The position numbers were made by a program, and so were the translations under genes. This document shows positions 1 through 11,232 of a stretch of DNA of 64,000 nucleotides, one piece after another. A model generated the notes under the pieces. The model did no database searches. It was not told where the DNA came from and saw only the letters and a list, made by a program, of their open reading frames with translations. The DNA comes from Phaffia rhodozyma (taxonomy: Eukaryota > Basidiomycota > Tremellomycetes > Cystofilobasidiales > Mrakiaceae), in contig JACGZH010000002.1 of NCBI GenBank assembly GCA_014706385.1, positions 1,178,001-1,242,000 on the forward strand, read 5' to 3'. Position 1 is the first letter of the stretch. Each line of letters opens with the position of its first letter.

Positions 1-153
1 GATTTTGACGGCGGGAGAGACGAGTTGGCTCGTTTAGAGAATGCCAGAGAAGAAGATGAAGAAGAGGCGAGAGCGGTGGCGGTGGCGGGGAGGGCCGACC
101 TAGAACTCGAGTTGAGGAGCCGGGTAGATGTTCGAAGCATGATAGAAAGCTAG
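1..153 (+). CDS. C-terminal end of an unrecognised acidic protein (partial)
   Basis: Frame 1 is open from the first base to a TAG at 151-153 and gives 50 residues. The peptide is rich in Glu, Asp, Arg and Leu (a run such as EEDEEEARAVAVAG) and looks like the end of a charged helix or coiled coil. The true start lies left of the window, and no family can be named from this fragment. The next gene, on the minus strand, ends at 784, so the two would be convergent. The call rests only on an open frame, biased composition and a plausible position. Confidence 0.45.
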   Translation, partial: DFDGGRDELARLENAREEDEEEARAVAVAGRADLELELRSRVDVRSMIES

Positions 154-783
154 GCGAGTGTATGTTGGTAGAGAGTGTGGTTCTGAATCAAAAGAAACAG
201 ATGGAAAGAGAGCACGACGAAGGCCAAGAGAGTGGTCTCTTCTTTTTGATAAGCGAATAAGCTCGAGGATGAAACGAACAGAAGAAGACGAGGCAATGGG
301 ATGAAGGAAGAAGCGAAAAAAAGAATGAAAAAAAAACGTTTGACTGGTTCTTTAATTCTTTTTCCCCGATGAATTTTTGAAGAGTCTGACTCGATGGAGC
401 ATTCTATTAGAAATTCGCAACACTTTCCTAGTCTGACTCATTAGGACACGTTCTTATGTTTTCTCTCGTCGGCCGAAAACTAAGCACGCAGTTTGGGGCC
501 GTCAAAGATGGTAGTCTGCCCAGATTTCCCCAGATCTACCCATGTCGACCCCGATGGCACCCCAAATAAGCTTCGTTCATCATCGCCTGTGTCGTCCGAC
601 GGATGATCAAACACAGTCTTCACCATCGCTATCATAAGCAATGTTACATGAGAATCATCAAGAGTAAGGAACGAGATACAAGAGGAAACATGTAAAAGAA
701 AAAAAACCGTGACGTGTGTTAGGAGGGAAATATAAAAAGAGTCGTATAGCTAGTGAGATCTGGATATTCTACATCATCAGATC
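154..783. other. Intergenic, convergent 3' regions
   Basis: This stretch lies between the stop of the partial left-hand gene and the stop of the Gyp7-like gene. It is A-rich with scattered stops in all frames. I see no supported gene, RNA or repeat. Confidence 0.5.
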
Positions 784-3700
784 TTAACTTAATAACGCAC
801 GGAGCTCATCAGAGATCACAGGCAACGTCGGGATGTCAAAATCATCATCCCCGTATTGGTCTTCCTCGTGCGGATTTTGTTCCATTGGCTGAGCCGACTG
901 GTTCACCTTCTTCCTCCTATGTATACCTCCTTGCCGATCCGTTGATCTAGGTTCTCGTAGGGCCTGTCTTCGGTCCACATCTTCGACGAGAGATTTGAAT
1001 GAGACCTGCCGTTCGACCGGATACAACATTTCATTAGCTGAGGTCAATAATAATTGATCATTAGGATGTTCAAGAAAACGGAAGAGAACTCACGAATAGA
1101 ACCTCAGCCTGGGCTATAGTCGAATCTACGTCAATGCAACCCCCAAGGTCGTTACAGTACTTTAAAATCTCATCAAACTGAGGTAACGCGCAACATCAGC
1201 TCTAAAATCCTTATCGGTTTATGATACAAAAGTAAACGAGGGATTTACCTCGGAGAGATATCGGAGAATGACGTCTCGATGAGAGTGGAGTACGGCGAGC
1301 GCAATGAACAGAACAAATTGGGAGCTGTAGTGGTTCGTGAACAAGACTTCCCATAACCTAATCACGTCATCAAATGCAAACTCTCGCTTGAATGCTATCA
1401 GAATCCATCTATTAGCCAGTCAAATCACATCGAGGTCAGCGTCACCATAGTCATTCACCGGTACTCAAGAGTGATGCCAAAATGAGAAGTAAGATACGTA
1501 CCGGAAACAAAAGAACAGATTCAGCGACTCCATCTTCTCTATATTACAGTTGACGTCCGTCACATGGTTCATCATTTTCCACCAGCCACCTTCCCAACTC
1601 AGTCAGCTTAGTCCTTCTATTTTCCGGATGGTTTTTTTTTCTTTAGCCTTATAAGACTGCCAAGAAAGACTCACCAAGATGTCCATATAGCTCGGAATCC
1701 ATAACAGAGATCAACTGCTGGAGTGTCAAGAGCTGTTGTTTCATTCCTGATTGGTCTCTCAGAAAGTTTTGTTTCTTCAACCAGAACAGAGATATGATCA
1801 GTCTTATCAGGGGAAAGTTGAATGATCGAACTGAGACAGCGATGGTACACACCATTCGTTCCATCCATTCAACGAAACACCAAAACGTGCCGACCTCATC
1901 CCCTTTCATAACCACATATACTGGCGCACAAAGATCAGACATCCCTTGAACGTATCCGAGCTCTTTCTCGAAGAATCCGTAGGTCAGCAGGATCTCTGCC
2001 ATCTTTTGAACATTATCTAATTGTGAAGAAAAAGAATTTCCATTGAACACTAGAATCCTAAACAAGAACGAGAAATGACATAAGAGCACCACTAAATATT
2101 GAAGAAAGGACGAACCGTTCTTCCCCTGCTCCCCCGCATCCTCTCCATCAGAGTCAACTTCACCCTTCTCTGCAAGGAACATATCTACGTTTCTGTCCGT
2201 CCGTCTACAATCGACTTCAATGCGGTGAATCTCTTCAATCACCTCCGGTTGGGCAAGGACTTCAGGATCGAGCGTTTGACTCTTTCGAAGTGCATGATAC
2301 ATATCCCTGTCATAGTTCAACCCAAATTATTGATCAACTAGTACTCGCGTACATGTGAATGTATGTATCCAGAGAAGGCCATAACAAGACGAGAAAGCAG
2401 AGAGAAGGACACACGCTTTTCGATTCCAGATCTGTTGACGTTCAGCAGCTGTGCTCTGCCAAGGGATGACTCCCAATAGGAACGGCCAAACCACCGATCT
2501 AAAGCCAGGGTCGATTCCCTTTTGAATGTGAAAACGTCTCTCAGAAGAGTTCGACTGTCGTCTTCCGGGACACATATACCAAGAATAAGAGACGAACCCG
2601 TTTGAAAACTTCCTCTCTCATCCAACTCTCCTCGACCACCGGTTTTCCCTCCCATCCATCAAACCAACCGTCCCACTCAGACTTTCTTATGGGTTTTCCC
2701 GGTTTTCTTGTACTCGCAATGTTCTCCAATCCCAGTCGTTTTGTTACCCTCAAGACTTCCCACACACCCAACTCGCCCGATCCACTCTCCGTCTCTGCGC
2801 TTGATCCGGGCTCTGATGCGGAAGCCGTGGTTGAGAGCGAGGCAGACGAGGAAGACTTGTTTGGCAGAGCCTCATGCTTCGAAACCACCTCAACCTTTCT
2901 ACTCCGTTCACCCTCCTCAGCGACCAATCTCGCCCATTTGGCCAGGTAGATCCTTGCAGAATCGTACTCGCCCACGCCCGTCAGATCAGACCATCTTGTG
3001 AACTGCGGTTGGTCAGCTGTGATGAGTGACTTGACCGGTTTAGGCAAGTGAGGATGAACGTTGGGGTGAGTTAGCACCTGGTTCGAGATGGAGGTAATTG
3101 ACCGAGTCAATTGGGAGAATGTGGAGAGGAGAGTCGTTCGCGGGGAATGGACCGAACTCGAAGGCGGGTACGTCACTCGGTCGTTCAAGTTATGCCCAGA
3201 TCCGGATCCGGACGCTTGAGGTGGAAGTGGTGAAAGGATGTCGTCTACGGCTGAATCAGAAAACGTTGGAGTGGAGTGAATCTCAATATCTTGTCGATTT
3301 GGATTCACCAAGAACAGATCCGGTTCAAGAACGGATCGTAATAGATGAGCATACGTCCGAACTCTATTTAATAGATCTTCACCGCCCCACTTTGCTGCGG
3401 GTAGGTTTTGACCTCTGGAGGATAGCTGATGGATTGTCGATGGAGACTCGTCGTCGTGAAAGTGAAGGGTAGGTAGTGTCTGTCCGCCGATTACACTTTG
3501 TATTTTTCCATTACAAATGAATCGTATTGAATCAGAATGGTCGTTCACAGACACAAGGACACACAAATCTTTAGTCAGATGGCAAGAAATTACTTACTTA
3601 ATGGTCAGGGATCCATACCACTTTGTCAAAGATGGTGGATACACAATGATCGAATAGATGGTAGAAAGCGGGACTGAGAACGCATAAGACTCTCCTCGCT

Positions 3701-4167
3701 CGGGTACAGGCTGTAATAAAACCCAATCTATTCAAGCATACACAGAAGCATCAATATCACCAGAACTTTAATATTGGAAAGGAGGCAGTACGGACATCAT
3801 ACCATTTTCCTCGGCAATGCTCGGCTGACATCCATCCTGGTGTTCCGCCCTAACAAACGCATCGTAGTCCCTCCTAGATCTAGCCAGACTCTCTGGAATC
3901 CAACTTAATAGCGTCTTTTGAGGATTCTGATATACAGCAAAGAATGCGAATCATAGAAAGATGAAGAATGTGTGAGAAAGTATGGGCAAAAGCAAAGTCG
4001 ATGGAGAACCTCACATCCTGCTGAACGATGGCAACAAAACCGGGAACGTTATCTTTTGAGTATGATGACGGATGGACATAGACTTTCGATTTCGAATAGA
4101 GTAACTTTGAAGGACCGTCCGTGCATGTTGTGGGATCTGATTGAGAGGATATGTTTATCTCTACCAT
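784..4167 (-). CDS. GYP7: Gyp7-like Rab GTPase-activating protein (DUF3548 + TBC domain)
   Basis: This is a multi-exon gene. Gyp7 proteins accelerate GTP hydrolysis by Ypt7/Rab7-type GTPases in vacuolar and endosomal traffic. The start ATG at 4167 precedes the family N-terminal motif SKLLYSKSKVYVHP, followed by NVPGFVAIVQQ, LLSWIPESL and YAFSVPLSTIYSIIVYPPSL in successive exons, then FHDDESPSTI. The TBC domain follows: GFRSVVWPFLLG, the arginine-finger segment IEVDCRRTDRN, the glutamine-finger segment GYVQGMSDLCAPVYVV, and FWCFVEWMERM. The C-terminus ends LRALLS, as Gyp7 homologues typically do. Ser-rich low-complexity sequence lies between the N-terminal region and the TBC domain, as in homologues. 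Both catalytic fingers are present, so the enzyme should be active. Exact exon borders in the 3' part are not fully traced. Confidence 0.9.
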
Positions 4168-4668
4168 GGCTTTGTCTAAAGTTTGATACAAGAACAGAGA
4201 AAGATCAGAGCTCTCTTGGTGGAAGAGATAAAGTAGATGTGCACCACGCACGAACACACCTCAGTTGCTGCATTACGTCAATCGCTACCGTTAAGCCGGG
4301 TAAGAGTAACCCTAACCGATGGTAGTCGATACATGACCTTTTGGTCTTGGGTGTCCTCCAACTACAAACCACCAAGATCCTAACGGCTCATAGAACAAGT
4401 TTGCCACTGTCCACCCTCCTTGTATATCTCCTCGTTTTGTGAATTTGTCCTAGCCGCCTGCAATCTATTGATCCTGTTCTCATTTCCCACTTTCCTTTTT
4501 CCTTGTGTCCTAATTCCTGTGGTCCGTCCAGCTTTCCCCCTTGTTATAACATCAAACTACGACTCGAATATGGACGACGAGCTCTATAAAAAACAAGAAG
4601 GAATTATTCAAACCCAACGCGACGCGTCTCTTTTCTCAACGCATCATATAATATAGTACATCTCTCCC
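4168..4668. promoter_or_regulatory. GYP7 promoter region and 3' flank of the SH3 gene
   Basis: This 500-bp gap lies upstream of GYP7 (start 4167) and downstream of the SH3-protein stop at 4669; both genes are on the minus strand. It holds a telobox-like TAACCCTAA at 4307-4315, about 140 bp before the GYP7 start, and the left copy of a 32-bp direct repeat at 4617-4648. No gene is seen. Confidence 0.5.
4617..4648. repeat. Left copy of a 32-bp direct repeat with an MCB-like ACGCGT core
   Basis: This segment matches 7210-7241 in the same orientation at 28 of 32 positions. The first 14 bases (acgcgacgcgtctc) are identical, and ACGCGT lies at 4622-4627. ACGCGT is the MluI cell-cycle box bound by MBF-type factors in fungi. 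The copy lies 21 bp beyond the stop of the SH3 gene and about 450 bp upstream of GYP7. Function is inferred from the motif only. Confidence 0.6.
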
Positions 4669-6726
4669 TCACTCGTGTCTAGCGCGCATCGAAGCTGAGT
4701 CTACCAGAGAACTCCGTCGAGCGGCTCGCGCAGAAAAAGATAGAGGCAAGGGAGTCGCCTTGTCTTCAGAGAAAGTATTCCCGCTACTTCCTATGTCATC
4801 CATCATCAGCCTACCAGAAAACTCAAGATCAGCCAGCTGAGGTGCTTCAGGCGATGAAGTTGCTGTCTTTGCGGTTGGAGTCCACGCCATTGATCTGCCA
4901 ATCGGAATATGAGGAAGCGCTCGTGGGGCGGACGGCTCGTCATGTGCCAAAGTAGCGAATTTCATAGATGGAGAGGGGAATGAAGAAGTGGCAGTTGGGA
5001 GTGTGGGTGAGACCGTTCGGCGATTGGTCGATCCGTGGAGGACGTCAGGGAGGGAGAGGCAGTCCCGGGGGACCATGCCTTGTTCTCCGGTCGCCGTAGA
5101 AGCTAAGCACCATCCATCATCATAGGTCTGATGAAGATTCAGATCTGTGAAGGGTACAACATGAAGCTCATCTTCAAGCGAGGCTGCGAACCCTCTAACC
5201 ACTCTCATCTTGATTCCTTTAGAAGAATACGGCCCACCAGGTTGAAGAGCCAATGTTTCTTCTTCGCTCTCCCCCTGCATTGACCGCATAGGGAATTTTG
5301 TTTTCTCTGCCGGCTTGCTCATAGGATCAACTGATTCTTGATAGGCTGGCGCCTCAGACCCTTGAGGATACATCAGCGCCACGTTAGAAGCCTGAGCATC
5401 GTTGAAGTTCTTGTAAGGTGCGGTGACAATGACTGATGGGGTGGTGGTCGCATCTGTTGGAGCCTGATAGGCGGTATAGAATTGAGGTGCAGAGGGATGA
5501 AACGAGTGGTACGGGTTCTCAGGCTGGCGTTGATTAAATGCCTGAGGCTGGGGCGAACAAGTACGATGCAGATCGGGCGAAGAAGGGTGAAATTCTCCAG
5601 GTTGGTATTCGTGAGTCGACATTGGATTGAACGGCTGATCCAGTAAAGCAATCAAGGACAACAATGAAAAAATGAAGATCAGGATATGCGCGCAGAAAAA
5701 TCCTTGATCTTTTGACGCCTGAGATACTCACTCTGTTCTCCCATGCTTGGCCTTGGTCAACTCCTAATGGAGGCTGGAAAAGTGATACTTCACTTCCTCC
5801 GTAGAATGGTCCATGAACATGATCTCCTTGTGAAGGATAACCGATTCCTTGATTCTCCTCTACGCTTCTTCCTCCAAGTCGACTTGAAGGTCTATGGTGC
5901 CTGCCCATAGCCTGAGTGAAAACTCCTTCGGCTGCATATCCGTTACCGCCACGAGCCATTCCATACTTTTCCCTCTCATCCTCCGCTTCATATGTATCCC
6001 TGGATTTACTGCCATAATGATTGTCCATCTCGTGCGTTCCAGAGGTCTTTCGGCGATGGCGCTGTCGTCGAAGTACGAAGCCCAAGGCAAGGACAAGAGC
6101 GATGAAGGAGCCGACAACCGCAGCAGCAATGATGAGGGATCGAACGAGCGGTGTGATTTCGCCTGAGGATGATGAAGAAGCCGAGGCAGAGGCGGCAGAT
6201 GAAGCTGAATTCGTGATAGAAGAGAGAGAATACACGGCTGAAGATGAAGATGAAGAAGAAGAAGAAGAAGAAGAAGAAGGAGTGGATGACGAAGAAGTAT
6301 ATGAAGAAGTGGTCGTCGGCGACGCAGAAGAGAAGATTGAGGATGACGAAGTCAGGGATGACGAGGATACAGAAGAGGAGCTAGTCACAGTATAGCTCGT
6401 GCTGGAGGAAGCTAGAAGCGTGCTAGAGCTGCTGGTTGTACTGATAGTGCTTTGTGTAGTAGAAGACGAAAGCGAGCTGGTAGTTAAACTATCGGCCGTC
6501 AAGGATGTTGTTGACCCGACCGTAGACGAGTTGGTAATGACCGGAACGACACCAGACGTAGATGTGGACACCGTTCCAGCCGGGGTTGCTAAGATGATTA
6601 TACGAAAAGGTCCAACGATTGTCAAAACCACTCGGACTCGAACTACACAAATTTCAGAAGGGTGGCAGGAAACAAACCTATTGTGGTGGTCATCAGTGCC
6701 GTCGTGGCGGAAGCGATGGCCGCCAT
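4669..6726 (-). CDS. Single-pass membrane protein with Ser/Thr-rich ectodomain and cytoplasmic SH3 domain
   Basis: The model has three exons. The ATG at 6726 opens a 49-nt exon. A 35-nt intron (6643-6677) follows; without it the frame stops. Exon 2 gives a long Ser/Thr-rich ectodomain containing a poly-Ser run, a transmembrane helix (SLIIAAAVVGSFIALVLALG) and basic stop-transfer residues RRQRHRRK. A second intron, phase 0 after ENR, leads to a Pro/Gln-rich linker and an SH3-like domain: MRVVRGFAASLEDELHVV, then DDGWCLASTATGEQGMVP and RDCLSLP. Estimated length is about 640 residues. The layout resembles fungal Fus1- or Sho1-like membrane SH3 adaptors, with an O-glycosylated outer part and a cytoplasmic signalling module. 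I cannot assign an orthologue. No clear signal peptide is seen at the modelled N-terminus. Confidence 0.75.
6252..6279 (-). repeat. GAA/TTC-type microsatellite coding for poly-Ser
   Basis: A run of GAA units on the plus strand is read as TCT (Ser) codons in the SH3 membrane protein. It gives the uninterrupted Ser tract of the ectodomain and is likely to vary in length between strains. Confidence 0.8.
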
Positions 6727-7354
6727 TTCAACCTATCTGCCAGGGAAGTTAAAGAGATATGGAAGAGAAGGTATGTGGAGTCCAAGATGGAGATACTTGT
6801 ATTTGGAAGGAAGAGTTATGTATAGGAGTGTATATCGAAGAGGGAGGAGATATTGGATGAAATGGATGATTTCGACATGAAGAGGGTAAACAACAGAACG
6901 CGCCAGTGTATCACGTGACATATAGCCCGGAAGCAGTATTTGCGTATTGTGCTTTCGTCGAGATGAGGTTACTCAACACGATGCTAGTTTCAACCCCTGA
7001 CGTCTCTGGGAGAGATTCTTCAAAGATGGAAGGAAACTATGAGTATCTCTGTTTGAAAGACTCATAGCCGCATATATGATAATGGCTATAGTCTAGTTTT
7101 GACTATCACCATCAATACCTGATCAATGTTAGAGCAACTAGCTGGTCATAGAGTCTTATCAAACATTGTAGATGGGACCTGAAGGAGAGGAGAAAATCAT
7201 TTGAACTCGACGCGACGCGTCTCATTTCTTCACGCGTCATAACCAACTCAGGAGATTTCCCTCAACGACATACAACCCCATCATTCCATCAACTAGATCT
7301 TTGTTGTTCTCTCTCTTATACAACCCTTCCAAGAATACACAAAACCAGATCAAA
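6727..7354. promoter_or_regulatory. Divergent promoter between the SH3 gene and DNAJC9
   Basis: The gap lies between two diverging starts (6726 minus, 7355 plus). Two ACGCGT boxes sit at 7215-7220 and 7232-7237, 118-140 bp before the DNAJC9-type start, inside the right copy of the direct repeat. No gene is seen in the rest. Confidence 0.55.
7210..7241. repeat. Right copy of the 32-bp direct repeat; two MCB-like boxes upstream of DNAJC9
   Basis: It matches 4617-4648 at 28 of 32 positions. This copy has two perfect ACGCGT hexamers, where the left copy has one plus ACGCAT. DNAJC9 is a histone H3-H4 co-chaperone whose need peaks in S phase, so an MBF-type cell-cycle site here would make sense. 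The regulatory role is inference. Confidence 0.6.
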
Positions 7355-8787
7355 ATGGACTCGGATCCTATCAACCAATTCTTCCCTGATGGGGAAGACG
7401 TCGAGAACTTGCTATATACCACGCTTAATTTAGAACCCACCGCGTCGAGTGCCGATATTACTGTACGTACATACCACTGTCGTTCTGACCTTCTTTCCAC
7501 TAAATGACCATGTGATCTGATCTTGTTTCGAGTGATTGCTGTATTAACAGAAAGCATACCGAAGGCTTGCGTTGGTCCATCATCCAGATAAACATAGCTC
7601 GGCGTCTGACGAGAAGAAACAGGCCGAAGCATTGAAATTCCAGCAGGTTGGATACGCCTACGCCGTTTTGAAAGATGAGACAAGACGTAAAAGGTCAGAT
7701 TTTATCCTGTTATAATTCGCTACTCTTACTCAAATCGTTGCTTCCTGTTGATAAGGAATTTCTTTCAAATTGCGCGCGATTTACCATTATTGATGTTGTG
7801 TTTCCCAACAGGTACGATACCACTGGTCGAACGAATGAAGGAGACTTCTTGACACAGGGTGAAGAGATGGGTTGGGAAGCCTACTTTGCTGAGGTGTTTG
7901 ACGTTGTGGATAGAGCTTCATTAGACGAAATGAAGAAGTCCTACCAAGGTATTGATCACCTCTCGATTAAAGGATATGGTTCCGTTCCCTTATTGCGAGA
8001 AATCAATGACTAATTCTTTGAATACACTTCTTCCGTCCTGTCTATCAGAATCATCCGAAGAACGCACAGACCTCTTAGAAGCCTATCGATCCAGCTCCGG
8101 CTCGCTCCCTACTATCATGGACCATATACCTCATTCAACCTTTGTAGACGAAGCTCGATTCATCTCTCTCATCAATCAAGCCATCAAGAAGGGCGACATT
8201 GAGCGAACGGATCTCTGGGTATCATCTTCAGGCGATAAAAAAGCAAGTAGACAGAGAAAGAAGGAAGCTGAAAAAGAAGCGAGTGAGGCCGAACAACATG
8301 CAAAGGATATCGGTGTTTGGGATGAATTCTATGGAAGCGGAGAAAGGAAGGAAAAGGATAACAAAGGAAAAGCAAAGCGTAAAGTTCGTCTAATTTCTCT
8401 TCTTTCAACACGACTCTGAAGGTTCATTTGATATCGAAATCGATTCTGCCAACATCTCTAAATCGCATCTCTTTTGTTGATCAACAGGCATCAACCACCT
8501 CTGGGAATAACGAAGAAGAATCGTCTGACCTTGACGCTCTTCGAGCTTTGATCCTAAAAAAGAACGCGAACAGAGCCAATGATCTGATAGCTTCTCTCGA
8601 AGCAAAGTACGCTCCTGGAGGGTCTGCCGACAAAGCAAAGAAGGCCAAGAAAGGATCGAAAGGAAAGAAGGAAGAAATCGATGAGGCTGAAGAGGAAGAA
8701 GAACAGACGGAACAAGCCCAGTCCCGACCTACAAAACGAGCCCGAGCGGGTACTGTTTCTTCTAAGAACAAAGGACGAAAGACTTAA
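7355..8787 (+). CDS. DnaJ homologue subfamily C member 9-type co-chaperone
   Basis: Five exons are supported: 7355-7462, 7551-7693, 7812-7948, 8049-8383 and 8488-8787. The J domain follows a short acidic N-terminus and includes KAYRRLALVHHPDKH with the HPD tripeptide that stimulates Hsp70. After it comes the DNAJC9-typical segment RYDTTGRTNE and GWEAYFAEVFDVVD, then a conserved helical region (SSEERTDLLEAYRSSSGSLP) and a lysine/acid-rich tail ending in nuclear-type basic clusters (PTKRARAG, KNKGRKT). Family knowledge: animal DNAJC9 binds histones H3-H4 and recruits Hsp70. The fungal protein is therefore probably nuclear. All splice junctions keep the frame and use GT...AG. The start ATG is the only one fitting the conserved N-terminus. 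Cell-cycle boxes lie upstream. Confidence 0.9.
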
Positions 8788-9080
8788 AAAAGTTCAAGAT
8801 TCTTTCTTCTCGGATAACAGATAGTCGTTTGGATAATTGTTATCGATATATGTCTTTCCTTTGAGTTAACGAACAACCCTCCAGTTCTGAAGCCTGCTGA
8901 ATGGGCAGAAAAGACGATGGTACGAATTGGTCTTGTCTTTCAAAACAAACGATTGCAAGAAGAGGAGAAACAAGCATTCAATAGAAGAGACATTTCTGCG
9001 AGTAGACAGAAGTATGTTCAATGGAAAAGACCAAGCCACGACGTAAGGAAATAAAGAAAGCGAAGAGAAAAGGAGGCAGT

Positions 9081-10430
9081 CTAGGGCGCAGCAACCGCTT
9101 TCCAGCTCGTGGCAATCTGACCGATAGCAGCGAGGGTACCAAACACCCCTGTAGGGAACTGTTCACCGTTGTGATTCGAGGTCTTTATCAGTTGATGAAA
9201 GCTCATATTGAAAGATGACACCATGAAGATGAAGAAGATAGAGATCCACTTACAGAAGAAGTCCAAGCGCCATCTGGAAGAGACCAATGAACAGTCAAAG
9301 GAAGGTACGACAGATCTACGAGTGCCTGAAGCTTCTGCGAGCTATACTGTTTCGCTTTAATCTCTGTTTTAAGGAAAAGAACACATATCATCAACGCGAG
9401 AGCTGGAAAGGATTCTCCGTGTGTTTCCAGGTAGCTTACCAGGGGAATCATCACTCGCTTTGAGAAGGTTGTATCTTCGTCGAAGGGACACCAATGAGAG
9501 TACGACATAGATTCTGATAGGATTGTTTTGAATGTGCAGTCTAAGATTTTAAGCTCTTCTGCTTTCTTGGAGTAAAGAGTAAAATAAAGAAGAAGGGGAC
9601 CCACGCCCAGCATCGACAACTCCATCTAGCGATCTGTACAATCCTAGGTACTGCCAAAGGAACCACACCCTTCATTGCCAGATAATCTGATCAAGATAGA
9701 TAGGACAGAAGCAATGATACGTTCCAAAGCTGTCAATGAATGATCTCTTCATAGTTTGCAAAGAAGAAAAACAGAAACGAACAGGTGTGCTCCATGGGAT
9801 AATATGCCAGGATTGAAAGTGCCTGAATAGCTTCCAGATTCTCATCCGACAACCATCTCTTTGGTCCAACATCCTCCTTCTTTTCATTGATCTCGGAATT
9901 TGAGGCTTTTCGAGCTGCGTATCTTTTTTGAATGGACCGAATCCACTGAAGGATCGGAATCAGGCCTGCGCAGATATAAAGAGATAAGATACGTTAATAA
10001 CTTGCTTTTCTCGCGGCTTCTCGTATGCATCCTTCATACAAACGTTCAAGTCAAGCAAAACCTCTTACCGAAAAGTCTAATTAACACTCGAGAGTCTCCT
10101 ACAGTGGAGCTCAAAGCCTGCAAGCTGATCCGAAGCCTATCCGTTCCTCTAGGTTTGATGGCCAAACCTGTAGCTGAGGCCTGAGGAAGAAGTGGAAGGA
10201 TTACGAGAGGAAAGTACTGAAGGATCATCAACGCCTTACTAAACAACAAAGGCATCACAAAGAGACAAAGAAGGAAACTAAACTGAGCCACTCTATTTCT
10301 GAAGGCAACTAACAAAGAAAAGAAAGAATACGTACTCGGTCCCTCCAAACGTCGAGAAGAATCGAGTAGCCTGCGCAAGATTGGCGTCCGAGATCGAAGT
10401 GGTATTGATAAATCTAGTCAAAGAGGCCAT
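9081..10430 (-). CDS. PEX11: Peroxisomal membrane protein Pex11-like
   Basis: The start ATG at 10430 gives MASLTRFINTTSISDANLAQ. Later exons give TDKALMILQYFPLVILPLLP, the conserved LSSTVGDSRVLIRLFG, LIPILQWIRSIQKRY, LEAIQALSILAYYPMEHT, YYLAMKGVVPL, IVQIARWSCRCWA, YNLLKASDDSP, LVDLSYLPLTVHWSLPDG and a final GVFGTLAAIGQIATSWK, ending at 9081. Each is a recognisable block of fungal Pex11/Gim5 proteins, which elongate and divide peroxisomes. An apparent frame break near 9600 is resolved by a 65-nt intron that starts GTGGGT and ends at a TAG acceptor at 9541. Other acceptors include the CAG before the last exon. The gene is convergent with DNAJC9, 293 bp away. Confidence 0.88.
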
Positions 10431-11232
10431 CGTTTCCGTTTATTATCTTGAAATTGGTCAATCTGCTACTGATGAAGTGAAGAGTTGAAGTTAGGGTGGA
10501 AGAGTGGAAGTAACAATACAAGATGGAAGAGATAGAGGATAAGATGAGATTCTCCTCGTGATCGACTCAATTTGGGTGGAATATAATAAAGAATGGCCCG
10601 GCTATTCGGCAAATGGTTCGACCCGTATTCTTTACCACGTTATTCGGGCCATAAATCTTAATGCGCATCGAGTGTTCAGTTTTTGACTCAGTTGAATATA
10701 TGTTTTCTATTCTTCTTTCAACCTTCACAGAGGCTTTGCCTTCTATTCTACTTAGTTGTCTGTAGACTTAAATGGCAATACAACCAGCCAAGTGCGTCAG
10801 AGCCCTATTTGAACGACATTGTATGACTCGAGCCTTTCATCAGTCACGAAGCACACGCCTATTTGATCTTCTCAGTGTTTTCTCAACGCCCATTCAGTTC
10901 AAAAGGATTGCAAACCAGAGGAGGTTGACATTGAGAAATCATGCTCCCCTCTGGTTTCACGAACGTTTTCTCTGTGTTTGAGGCGGATGTAGGCGTGTGA
11001 ACAAATGTGATTGAATGTGATAAGTATGTTTTGTGTATATGTGAGTGTATAGATTGCGTGGTTTTCTCATTCGTTCTGATATCCATCTAAATACGACGGG
11101 CTGTTCGTCCTCGTCGGGTACCACGGCTGATGCGGATAGAAAGCAGAAGGAGAACACAACAAAAACATGAGCCAGGTCACGATAATCACAAAGCGTGAGA
11201 TGAGTATGAAAGAAATACAAAGAAAAAAAGAC
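10431..11232. other. PEX11 promoter and 3' flank of the next minus-strand gene
   Basis: No convincing gene is seen. An inverted repeat lies at 10593-10652, about 165-220 bp upstream of PEX11. The right part (about 11087-11108) may hold a short last exon of the mitochondrial coiled-coil gene. The alternative is that it is plain 3' UTR. Confidence 0.45.
10593..10652. repeat. Inverted repeat in the PEX11 promoter
   Basis: The arms ATGGCCCG (10593-10600) and CGGGCCAT (10645-10652) are perfect reverse complements around a 44-bp spacer. TATTCGG also occurs just inside both arms as a direct repeat. CGG/CCG half-sites are typical of Zn2Cys6 regulators, several of which control peroxisomal genes in fungi. 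That link is inference. Confidence 0.5.

Noticed and set aside
9541..9625. Frame break in PEX11 suggesting a pseudogene
   Set aside because: A 65-nt GTGGGT...TTAG intron restores a continuous Pex11 sequence through WSCRCWA and RRRYNLLKASDDSP.
10612..10625. B-box-like GGTTCGACCC as part of a tRNA gene
   Set aside because: No A-box and no foldable cloverleaf could be seen around it; a similar hit near 33879 (GGTTCGAAAC) also lacks an A-box and lies in an intron.
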